This document shows, one piece after another, positions 10,940 through 20,329 of a DNA stretch of 64,000 nucleotides; the stretch's first letter is position 1, and each line of letters starts with the position of its first letter. Below the pieces are notes generated by a model, which did no database searches, had not been told where the DNA came from, and saw only the letters and a program-made list of their open reading frames with translations. The stretch comes from Endotrypanum monterogeii (taxonomy: Eukaryota > Euglenozoa > Kinetoplastea > Trypanosomatida > Trypanosomatidae). Both the position numbers and the translations under genes were made by a program. The stretch spans positions 104,565 to 168,564 of the forward strand of contig CM007342.1 of assembly GCA_000333855.2 (NCBI GenBank), read 5' to 3'.

Positions 10940-12286
10940 CTCCCTAGAGTCCTTTCACCCGGGAACGGATTGGGGGATTAATGATGAGAGAATTGATCCA
11001 CTTCTCCCGCTTCCTCTAGGAGTGAGCAGCTTGCTCAAACACGCCCAGAAAAGTAGATATAACCTATGCACCTCTCTACAGCAAGTGCGAATACCGAATG
11101 TAGATTCCTTTTCTTTTTGCTGGATTCCCTGAAGACTCGAGGAGGGGTAGCATACGGCTTCGCACGCACGGCGAAGTAGGCCGTTGTCCGTGAGCGTCTT
11201 CAGTGCGTTACACCATTCTCGGAGACACGTGTCAGCTCTACAAACGGTCGTAGTGACGACACAGCGCTGCGGATCTTAATGACCTGCAGGAATCATGGAT
11301 CAGGAAACCCTCACCCTCTATGCACCTCCGAAAGATTCCTTCCCTCTGGGCACTGTTGGTAAGCAAACGCGGGGTGTATAGGTGCGTGGGAAGCGGTCCC
11401 TCGCGAAAATAAGGCACAGCGAGTGAATGAGTGGGCGATTAGGTGTGGGGTGGGGAGAAGTGCGGGGTACTTGGTTCGAACATTTCGATAACGTTGTCCA
11501 GAAATATCATCTGATAAAGCAAAAAAAAAGGTTTTTTTTTTTTGAGGGGGGAGTTACGACTGTTCCGAAAAGCTGCACATTGCTGTAATCCCGTTAAGTT
11601 GCCTTTACCGTTGAAAACTCGACACAGACGTTCGCTCTCGATGTCTTGAGCCCGATCGTTTCCATGTGAGCATGTACAGTGTAACGTTAGATGCTTACAG
11701 TTGTAGCTGTGTGCCTGCTTGAAGGGAAGAAAGTAGGTCCCGAGGACACAGGTGATGAGCTCATCGTATGATGCGATTCTGCAAGAAAAATGAAAGAGGA
11801 ACAAAAAAAAGAGGTGAGTAGGAAAAAAAAATAAACCGGGTCTCCAGACCCCTGAGGCTCACACCTGCAGCGACGTGAAAGGCACAAGGTCACCTTTTCG
11901 TGGATCGCATCGTGTGCACATGCACTTGCACAGTGTTGTTGCTTTCTGTAACAATGTTCACCCGCTCTCCTTTAACATCTTCTCTGAGAAACGTACACTG
12001 ATGACACTTGATCCAACCACCGAAGGGTGCGTTCATAGCGGCGCCTTCACTAGTGCAGAGCCACTTCCCGACTCGTGGATCAGCGAGCGTGTGTTGACAA
12101 AAACCCTCACCCCCGCTGGATACGACACACGATGCCGCCCAGAGTCACTCCCTCTCCCAAAGGCACGTGCGGAGGACGGTCTCGTGTTTGTGAAGGGGGG
12201 AGAATGCGAGGCATATTCTCAACCATTTCGCTGGGATATTTTATCGACAAGAACTAGACCAACCACGGAAAGGAACACACACAGAC

Positions 12287-12366
12287 ATATATATATATAT
12301 ACATATACATACATAAATATATATATATATACACATATACATACATATATACACATATATATATAG
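12287..12366. repeat. Interrupted (TA)n/(CATA)n microsatellite block
   Basis: About 80 bases of TA repeats alternate with ACATAC units, giving a near-regular 20-30 base higher-order spacing. Confidence 0.85.
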
Positions 12367-12834
12367 TACCGCAACCAACGGACAAGAAAAAAATATTGCG
12401 GTTAGTAAGCGATCTCCTCCTCTCCACACAGAGGTCATCACACCGACCTTCATGTAATCAACACTATCGGTCGTGATTCGTTGGAAAAGAAAAAAAAGGG
12501 GGGTACATCTACCCACCTACAGTGGTCAGCCGCCTTTAAGGCTCCTCCTGAGACATGTGCTGCAGTAAAGCACCTAGAACCCCACTACATCTGCAGCTGA
12601 ACATGGACAGTCACCCGCAAGACTTCCCCCTCCAAGAAAAAAAACAACAACTGACGACCACCAACAACCAACACAACCTTACGCAGATATGTGAAACAAC
12701 AACATGTTCAGAGTGCAAGGGCGTATAGCTCAACAAGGAGTGCTGAATTGTACTGCGTGAGGAAAAAAAACACAAAGACGTTAGCATTCTCACCCGGAGC
12801 AGCTGCTTCCTTTCCACTCGTAAAGGCGTCCACG

Positions 12835-12867
<33 letters not shown>

Positions 12868-13265
12868 AAATCGTTCTTTCCCTGTCTCTGCACATAAGAA
12901 CAACAAACGAGAAGGGCAGAGGGAAACAAGAGAAGAAAGGGGGAATCGGAGGAAACCCTTTTTCGAAGGAATCGAGGAAGTCGATAGTCCAAGAAGGCGA
13001 ACGAGTCGATAAAAGCCCAGTCATCAACTTTTTTTTTCTTGCGTCTTCTTGTGCGTCACCGCCCTCTACACCCTCCCCCCTTCTCACCCGGTCACGATAA
13101 CATTCCATGAAGACTACCTCCGCTAATGTTGACGTGCATGTCTCCGCAAGTGTCCACGCCTCACCCCTCAAATGCCAACCGGCCTATTTCCCTCTCCGTA
13201 GCTGAAGATGCCGCTCTGAGCTGCAGCAGCGGGTCAGGGAATAACATGACGTGAAGAGGAAGGGG

Positions 13266-13266
13266 A

Positions 13267-13289
<23 letters not shown>
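13266..13289. repeat. (TA)n microsatellite
   Basis: About twelve TA units sit about 240 bases beyond the TRAP-alpha stop codon, immediately followed on the plus strand by a T-run. Confidence 0.9.
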
Positions 13290-13300
<11 letters not shown>

Positions 13301-13528
13301 GGAGGAGGACACGAGCATGTCCGCGAGGGAGTATGAGGAAACGAATAGTGACATGGAGGAGATCTTCCCCCTTGACCCAACGTACGCACACAGACACACG
13401 CAGACACATGCACATTAGCAAAAAAAAAAATTTCAATTCGCCAATTAATGTAAAACAACAACAACAACAAAAAAGAAAACTGCGTAGAGAAATACGTTCG
13501 CAAGCGCATCGGGGGTTTTCCTCACTCA

Positions 13529-14368
13529 CTACCGTTTTTTCGGCGACGCTGATGTGTGGCGTGAGCTTGAAGTCTTTGAGCTTCGACGCAGCAGCTCATC
13601 ACGGTAACGCTGGTGCTCAGCATTGATGTAGGCTGGGTCGTAGCCAGCGTTTCCGGTGCCCATCTCGATGTGGTTTGCGCCACTGCTGCTGGTGCTCTTC
13701 TGGGTTTTGCTGCTGGAGTACATGGAGGAAAAAATCTTTACAAGACCCACCCTGTTACCTACCACATAAGCGACACCACCGAAGATCGCGAGCAACGTGA
13801 AGTAGGTGAGGACCGTTTGCGGGTCTGTGCCCAACGGCTCTGAAACCATGACGGTTGAATTGAAGGATGCCGTGAAGTAGGTCTGGTTCGTAGAAGTGTC
13901 CTGCACGTAGAGCCCGAGCACCATGTTGTACTCCCCAGGCTCGAGGCGAGCGTCCGGGGTGAAGGTGTAGTGCATGCTCACTGTTTCTGACGTCTTGACG
14001 ACGCGCGCCTGACGAACAACGGAGAAATTCTGAATCATTGTGTGGTACTCCTCCCGGGGCTGCAGGAAGCCCGAGACAAGAAACACCACCTGCGAGGCCT
14101 CTTCGTGGTTGTTCTGGAAAGCGATCACCGCCTTCGCTTTCGACCCTGCTGGGAGGGTTGGGAACGATTGCGACGTCGAGTTGAGGAACAAGACGCGACT
14201 CACATGAGTTATGGGGCGCTTGTTGATGGAGGCCTCTCCATACATCACGTCGGCGGCGGCTGCATTCTCGTCGCCATCCACGTCCGGTACTACATCAGCC
14301 AGAGCGGCTGTGGAGACGAGAAGCCCCACCAGAGCGAGAAGCAGAAAGTTGCGGAGGGCACGAGACAT
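13529..14368 (-). CDS. Translocon-associated protein alpha (TRAP-alpha/SSR1)
   Basis: This is a subunit of the TRAP complex, which sits beside the Sec61 channel in the ER membrane and helps certain secretory proteins to insert. The 279-residue product has a cleavable signal peptide (1 to about 24, with a Leu/Ala core). A luminal domain follows with four N-glycosylation sequons, at Asn63, Asn114, Asn161 and Asn170. One membrane helix is at about 186-206. The cytosolic tail is Ser/Lys-rich and ends in a basic cluster (SPKKR). This type I layout and the length match TRAP-alpha. The start is the ATG at 14368, which begins directly with the signal peptide. Upstream AGs following pyrimidine tracts (for example 14500-14499) offer acceptor sites. 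Nothing looks damaged. Confidence 0.85.
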   Translation of the reverse strand: MSRALRNFLLLALVGLLVSTAALADVVPDVDGDENAAAADVMYGEASINKRPITHVSRVLFLNSTSQSFPTLPAGSKAKAVIAFQNNHEEASQVVFLVSGFLQPREEYHTMIQNFSVVRQARVVKTSETVSMHYTFTPDARLEPGEYNMVLGLYVQDTSTNQTYFTASFNSTVMVSEPLGTDPQTVLTYFTLLAIFGGVAYVVGNRVGLVKIFSSMYSSSKTQKSTSSSGANHIEMGTGNAGYDPAYINAEHQRYRDELLRRSSKTSSSRHTSASPKKR

Positions 14369-16268
14369 GCTGTGTCAGTCCGTTTTTTGATGTTGGTTCC
14401 CTTTTCCCTGTACTGTGTGAAGTGCTGTCGTCTGCAGTGGTAGACACAAGCAAGTGAAATATCGGTGTATGATGATACACGCACACGCTTTCTCCTTGCT
14501 GGTGGGGTGGAGGGTTACAAAAAAAAAAAAAAACAGTGGACTTGGGATTGATAAGAATGCTGTAAATGGAGAGGAAGGTGAGTCAGCAATAGTGCATTTA
14601 ATATATATTTGTAGACGGGGGAAGGACAAGGGGGGAAGGGGGAGGGAGGGTGACGCAGCGAAAAGGAGGAGGAGAAGACCGAAATGGATATGAGCGGTGG
14701 GCGTGATAAACCCGAGGAAGACGACAGGGGGTCGTGCTTGATAAGCATAGACAAATCAGAGCTTTGACCTGCAGGAAGGAGGGAAAGAAGAACACATGCG
14801 TCATTTCATTTCAGTGTCTGCTTCTTTCGCCATTGTTGATGGCTTCTCCGTGTCATTGCCTATCGACGCGCGTGCTTACGGTCAATTGAAGTGAGGACTT
14901 GAGGAAGAGGAGGATATATATGTCCAGATAAGCAGGAGAGAGTCACTAGAGTGAGAGGTGAGGGGGGGGGGGGAAGAGACGTTAGTTCGAGTAGCATGCG
15001 CTATCCTAGGGGAAAAAATGTGTTCAAGAGCGTCAGGTGGTAAGGAAGGCTGCTGAGTGAGCACCTCAATTCTCTTAGAGAATACTCTGTACCTTTATGC
15101 ACACACGTAGACAAGAAGGGTAGAGAAGGAAGAGGTGGGAGAAAAGTGTTACCATCCACACGCACAAGCAGACAAGAGAACGAAGAGCGGGTATGTACCA
15201 GAAGAAATAAGCTAATGTACAAAATAAGAGAAGATCAACCGCAGCGCTCAGAGTTCAGAAAAGCCGTCAGGAGTCTCGGAGCAGTGTAAAACTTCTGAGC
15301 TTATTTTTCTTTTTTCTTTTGGGGGAGGAAAGACTTTTTATTTATCGAGTAGGTGGAGGAAGGCGCCATCCCTCCCCACCTCCATCCTTGACCATGCACC
15401 TGCACCCCTCCCCCCCCGTCGCCTTACCCCGTCCTCCCTATACACACATACACAGCAAAGCACATCTGAGCCTTCATGGCACGTCTCCTACCTCTTGTCA
15501 GCTCGCCTCCGCTCCTTGCATCCTCTGCCACAGGAAACAGAGAATATGCAGTGCAAAAGCGAGTGCAGAAACACAAAGAGAGAAAAAGGAGCACACAAGG
15601 CAGGCAGACTGTGGTAGTGATGTGTGTGTGTGTGTGTGTGCTGTGTCCACGCTTGCAAGGGGTCGAGGGCCACGGAGCGAAGCACGGACGTCAGATTAGA
15701 ACATATTTAGGGAGGAGTTTCAGACCAAGTACAACACAAGGAAAGGCACGATGGGAGATAGGGAGTGAGGGGGGGGGGTGCGCCAACCGTCTGGCACAAT
15801 GTGGCGACCACGCATAGGACCACGCATCCGCACGCGTTCTCTGGTGATATGGAGCACAATCAAAAAGACAACCGCAAAAACCCACAACCGCAGACGCATA
15901 AAAGGCGGAGTGCAAAAGAAGGATGCAGTAATGGCAGCGGGACATGAAAAAAATGGTAGCAGCAGTGAAACACAACACGAGTTACTTCCAGTGCGCCTCC
16001 GTCCCCCCTTCCCCGTCAATCAAGGGCGTTCCCGTGCACCTCTTCTCACCTTCTAGTAACACACAAGTCCCGTGAGAAGAAAAAAAAAGGATGTCGTGCG
16101 ACAAGCCGGGGAAGGGGGAGAAGTCCACTTCGAATAACGGACCACTGTCCCCGTTGCGTTCTCACTCACCATCCATTTGCGTGATGCCTCTACGCACATA
16201 AAACTCCACACCAGCGAGACGACGGCCACTCAGGCGGCCTCTTACCGTGGCGATCAATGTCTTCTCAC
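14369..16268. other. Spacer, no gene seen
   Basis: This is the 5' UTR region of TRAP-alpha plus the probable 3' UTR of the small Tim gene. It contains a T15 run on the coding strand near 14520, a (GT)n tract near 15620-15640 and purine-rich patches. Short ORFs here lack codon bias or domain features. Confidence 0.6.
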
Positions 16269-16496
16269 CTAAATGAGCCGTTTGCTACCGCCTTGAGTCT
16301 TTCGATCAAGCATATTTGTAATAATCTTGTTTGTATGCAAGTACCGCCACGAGCACCGATCGATGCAGTGTACCTCGTCTTTGGTGAGCTCTGCACCACT
16401 GTATAGGTCATCACAACATAGATTAACGCACTCTTCACGCAACGAGCACATCATGCTCTCTATGCGAAAAGATTCCTGCTTGACACCCAGATTCAT
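16269..16496 (-). CDS. Small Tim chaperone (Tim9/Tim10 family)
   Basis: This is a 75-residue intermembrane-space chaperone of the small Tim type, which forms ring hexamers that escort hydrophobic carrier precursors from the outer membrane to the TIM22-type inner-membrane translocase. The defining twin CX3C motif is intact: CVNLC at residues 23-27 and CIDRC at 44-48, separated by 16 residues. Both cysteine pairs should form the two intramolecular disulfides. Two additional cysteines, Cys17 and Cys28, are not part of the motif. The frame runs open upstream, but that part is microsatellite translation with no conserved content. The ATG at 16496 gives the normal family length. I cannot decide which small Tim (9, 10, 8 or 13) it is. 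A client-type protein, a mitochondrial carrier, lies about 7.5 kb away, probably by chance. Confidence 0.85.
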   Translation of the reverse strand: MNLGVKQESFRIESMMCSLREECVNLCCDDLYSGAELTKDEVHCIDRCSWRYLHTNKIITNMLDRKTQGGSKRLI

Positions 16497-16534
16497 CGCT
16501 GCAGCTGTCGCCTCTCTATCGAAGAGAGAAGCGC

Positions 16535-16556
16535 GTACACACACACACACACACAC
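16535..16556. repeat. (CA)n microsatellite
   Basis: About eleven CA units lie on the plus strand about 40 bases upstream of the small Tim start, so they read (TG)n in the transcribed sense. Confidence 0.9.
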
Positions 16557-18537
16557 CAGTTGAATGAAACACACACTCCTATTTCTCGGGAGCGCGCCGA
16601 TACCAGGTGACAGTGAGAAAACTGCGACGCACCACCACAGCAGAAATGAGGCAAGCAAGACGATTAAAGAGTTTTTTTTTCCTACTCTGTGTGTGTGTAT
16701 ATTATCCATGTTTTTGGCGTAGAGAGGGAGATGAGAAAAGAAACGGAGGCGAGGAGTTTGAAGCAGGGCAGCAGTGCATCGTCAGGGAAATCTGGAAAAG
16801 CTGATGAAGACAACATGATCAGGGCAAATGACGTATGGAGTAAGGATTTTCTGCACCCACTGCGAAGGCCAACCAAAAAAAAAAGAATTCCATGAGCAGC
16901 AGGTTGGCAAGGGCAAAAGAAGACAGTAGCCGAGACGCAAGGCTGAAGGTGATAAAGATGCGACCGTGTGAAGGCGCATTTCTTCACCTGACCCTCCCTC
17001 TGACTCCCCTCTCTGTGACCGCCGCCGTCTCCCGCATTCGAGGGCAGACCACTATTTTATCCCATCAAGAGGTCGTCTCCGTGATGTTAATACGGGCGTA
17101 TATACCCCGATGAAGTAGGAAGAAAGCGAACCGGGGAGAGGGAAAGAGTGTGCGCCCGAGACAGTCACCGGCACCCCACCATGAAGGTGGCAAAACAGAA
17201 AAAGAGTTACAGACATCCTCGTGCAGGATGTGGGAAACGAAGCTGCTTCACCACTATAGATGCAGAGGCGACCTAGGAAAGAATAAAAGACCGCCTCCCT
17301 CTCGTGCAGCCACTCCACCTGAACGGAACGGAAACTCGACATAGTTCACGGTGGGGCGAGGTGGTGATAGACAAGCGGGATCAATGAAGGGATAGGAATG
17401 AAGTTATCACAGACGATTTGCCCACAGAAGAAAAAAACATGTCTTCGCAATTCGGACGCCAAACCCGTGTGAAGAGGCAGCGGGAGACACAGCAGTGCCA
17501 GAGAGAACGGATGAGGGAAGGAATGTGATCCACTCAGCGTTTGCCCCACAGAGGAGCAATGGAAAAAAGAGACGTACATGTCAACGTGTGTATTAACCGC
17601 TCTCAAGAATGACCAAACATTTCAAACACACATCAGTCGGGGTCTCGGATGCATCATGTACCCGAAACGTTGACAGGACCCAATTTTCTCAGCACACCTC
17701 CCCTCTTCCCCTTCAGCCTCGTTATTGACTGCCAACTTCAGCACCGATCGTTTTTCTACACAGATTAGGTTCATTTTGCGTACGACATCGTCCTTGACCA
17801 CAGTGCTTTCTCTACTTCTAGCTCTCTTCCAGTATTACGTTACAAACTGTGAGGAATTACGATACTCTAAAGACACCACACACATACACACATATATATA
17901 TCTGGGTGTGGACGTGTACCACACCTTCTCCTTCAGTCCTACCGAGTGAATGAGGCAGCAACAGGGAAGCAGTCCGAGAATAAATGAATAAGAGAGGCTA
18001 GATACCGCTGCCTAGGCTTCCAGCTGTGTGGATTCACAGCGACAGGATTGCCTACATGAAGCGGAGGGGGGAGACACACGGATATTTTGCAACCCAATAA
18101 GACCTTTGCCGCCGCCGCCACCCGAGGAGTTTTTTTTTCATTTTCAGCGCCATCCATCTTCCTGTCACCACCACCCCCTGCAGTATTGCGGGAGATTTCT
18201 GGTTGATAATCTCCTGAAAAAAAAAAAACTCGAAACATATGTCACCATCTAACCCCATCCCGCAGTGGTTACGGACCCACATACACACACGCTCATACAG
18301 AGAGAGAAGGTGACAGAGACGTCATCCTTTTGCAGAAACCTTCTCTAAATGGCAGAGAGAGAGTGTATGTGCGTGTGTGCATGCGTGGAGCCCTTCGCTG
18401 AAAAAAAAAAAGATAGAGGAGAATGGAGAAAATGCACTGGAACTTTGTCTTCTGCGGGTGCACAGACCCTTCCTTTTCTTTTTTCCAATATTTCACGGCC
18501 AAGAACACCGAAGAACGCAGATGGCCACTGTGTCTCA

Positions 18538-18960
18538 TCACACTTCAAAGGTAGCACACGGACCAGAATAAAATATCTTCCCTGACAATGCGCGCAACAG
18601 CTGAGGAGCGTTTTCCCAGCGAGAACATCCTACAAATACTCTGATAAACGCAAAGACACAAGTTGATATATTTTGCAGGCACGCGAGATTCGCCAAAACA
18701 CATACGGACTTTCCCTGAAGCAACATTGTTGAGAGGAGCTGCGCGAGTGTTGTCTCTGCAGAGACAACGAGAGCGCCGTTGGCACCAGCAATACCAGGGC
18801 CGCCGGAGCAAGCGGCTCCACACAGCGGCGACGCGACCACACCATTGGCGGTGCTGGGGAACGAATTCGGACGCACAAAGCCTGTTGCTAGGGGGCTGCA
18901 GCAGGCATTTAAGTGCCGCTGGGTGAAGCTCCGCCCCATGTAATACACAGAACGGCGCAT
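18538..18960 (-). CDS. Candidate hypothetical protein, 140 aa, possibly mitochondrial
   Basis: Not recognised as a family. Three things favour a real gene: an ATG at 18960; a textbook acceptor just before it (C/T-rich tract, then cgcctcag with the AG at 18980-18979, leaving an 18-base 5' UTR); and good codon bias over about the first 85 codons. The N-terminus (MRRSVYYMGRSFTQRH) is basic and hydroxylated with no acids, as in a mitochondrial presequence. The middle is Gly/Ala-rich and the last 55 residues contain a Cys-rich hydrophobic stretch. Codon bias weakens in the last third, so the 3' end could be a decayed or frameshifted remnant of a longer gene. Confidence 0.45.
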   Translation of the reverse strand: MRRSVYYMGRSFTQRHLNACCSPLATGFVRPNSFPSTANGVVASPLCGAACSGGPGIAGANGALVVSAETTLAQLLSTMLLQGKSVCVLANLACLQNISTCVFAFIRVFVGCSRWENAPQLLRALSGKIFYSGPCATFEV

Positions 18961-18978
18961 CTGCAATGGCGACCGTGA

Positions 18979-19030
18979 CTGAGGCGAGACAAGAAATGAC
19001 CTTACGCCTTCAAAAGAAGGGAAGAGAACC
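18979..19030 (-). promoter_or_regulatory. Probable spliced-leader acceptor of the 140-aa ORF
   Basis: The minus strand reads a discontinuous C/T-rich tract and then tcgcctcag ending at 18979. The next ATG is 18 bases on and opens the candidate frame. Confidence 0.45.
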
Positions 19031-20329
19031 GAGTCTTTGATGTGAGGGAGATTTTAAATGAAAGGAGGGAGGGATGCGTGGAGAAAATAGAAATGAAGCG
19101 TGTCTCAACGCCAGGCTATTATGATGGCGCACATTTTTTTGTGTGTGGAGAGGAGGAGGGGCACAGTATCTGTTGCCTCTGTTTCACCAACGTTTTGTGG
19201 CGAGAAAATCCCCGTGGCGGAGGGGCAGAGGACTGAAACCACTGGAAGACGCGAAGTACAGCCTCTGGCAGTAGTCTTGATGCTGTCTCCGCTTGGGATC
19301 ATTGCGCAAGGTGAAATATCTTGTGTGAAGAAGAAACACGGATGACCAGGAATAAGCAATATGGCCTCAAAAGACAATCGAGTACGAAAGTCAGCAGGGA
19401 CACGCGTCTGTCCTCAATGTCCGAGAAGGATCACCTAATCCCATTGCAGAACAAAAAAAACGACCTGGAAAAGAAACACACACACGCACCCAAGAAATAA
19501 AATCGGTGTGACGCGTCAGGGGCAAGAATGAGGAGGCGCCCAGACACACCGAGCCGTGCTAGACTTGCACGACTCACCCGTGTGCCCACACGAGGCCGTC
19601 GGTAACCCTCTCATTAATTTGTCTATCAACTCCTCTTGTCTGGCGAGTGCGCTAAAGATATCTCACAACTAACCTAAGCCAATTTAGTGACTGAACTACT
19701 TCACTTGTATTCAGGATCGCGCGACATGGCCGCTGAAAGGGTCGTTACACCCCCCACCACACACACACACCTTCCCCCTCTCCTTTGTCCTCTCGGGGAA
19801 GTCGTCACTTCAGATTGAAGAGACATGTGCACGTGTGTGTGTGTGTGTGTTTCAGTGCGTGTGTGTGATGTAGGAATCTTCGTTCTCCCGCTTTTCCTTG
19901 TTGCAGACTATTTCCTGCCTCCGAGAAGAAGAAACAGAAAGGGGGGAGTGACACAATATCTATTCCACACCCAAGACCTCCCTTGGCGGGTAAAGGCATG
20001 GGGACTCGCCGAATAAGGGTATCGACGAGCATTAGCGTGGCGGAGGACAACACCCGCAACAGTCATATAACCTCTTCAAAGGATGCAGGTGGGGGGAAAA
20101 AACGAGCTAAGGCAGGGAAAGATGTGCGTGCGAAATTTAATAGAGGCACCGATCTCCGTATGTGATCATGCCCAGCTACTTTATTACCAGCATGGTGAGC
20201 AACTGTCAAGACGATGCGACCCGCGTGGGGTCGGGCAAACGGGTCTGTGGTGGTGTCAGCCCACTACTCGTCTGTCTACGTCTCCCTCCTCCTGTTTCCA
20301 CCTCCCTTTGGAGCTACGAGCTGAGGGTA

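Larger units (their letters stand above)
8819..13528. other. 4.7 kb gene-poor region
   Basis: This is unusually long for a spacer. The outer parts (8.9-9.6 kb and 12.3-13.5 kb) are microsatellite and homopolymer DNA: (TA)n at 9070-9091, (GT)n near 9150-9170, (CA)n near 10350-10371 and 12835-12859, and (TA)n at 13266-13289. The middle (about 10.38-12.26 kb) is non-repetitive and G/C-balanced. It contains several pyrimidine-tract-plus-AG sites on the minus strand, but only short ORFs (see 10742-10939). It may hold a non-coding RNA, a decayed gene, or simply long 3' UTR. Confidence 0.5.
16497..20329. other. 3.8 kb gene-poor region with one candidate ORF
   Basis: Apart from the candidate at 18538-18960 I see no gene. 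Sequence from 16.7 to 18.5 kb and 19.0 to 20.3 kb is mixed non-repetitive DNA with A- and T-runs and a (GT)n tract near 19835-19850. A minus-strand ORF at 17052-17342 (96 codons) starts with fair codon use but has no acceptor close by. Confidence 0.5.

Noticed and set aside
11281..11375. Plus-strand short frame followed by a donor-like gtaagc, suggesting a cis-spliced exon
   Set aside because: Only two or so cis-spliced genes are known in trypanosomatids, no matching second exon could be joined, and the strand is opposite to all genes here.
11464..11480. GGTTCGAA, resembling a tRNA B box
   Set aside because: No matching T-stem, acceptor stem or A box at the right distance on either strand.
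11875..12366. Plus-strand ORF of 163 codons with fairly normal codon use
   Set aside because: It runs against the direction of every other gene, ends in translated microsatellite DNA, has no family features, and no plus-strand acceptor tract convincingly precedes it.
12611..13171. Minus-strand ORF of 186 codons downstream of TRAP-alpha
   Set aside because: Much of it is translated (CA)n repeat and homopolymer. No codon bias; it is best read as 3' UTR.
17052..17342. Minus-strand ORF of 96 codons
   Set aside because: Codon use is fair only at the 5' end, no nearby acceptor AG was found, and no domain is visible. Left as spacer.
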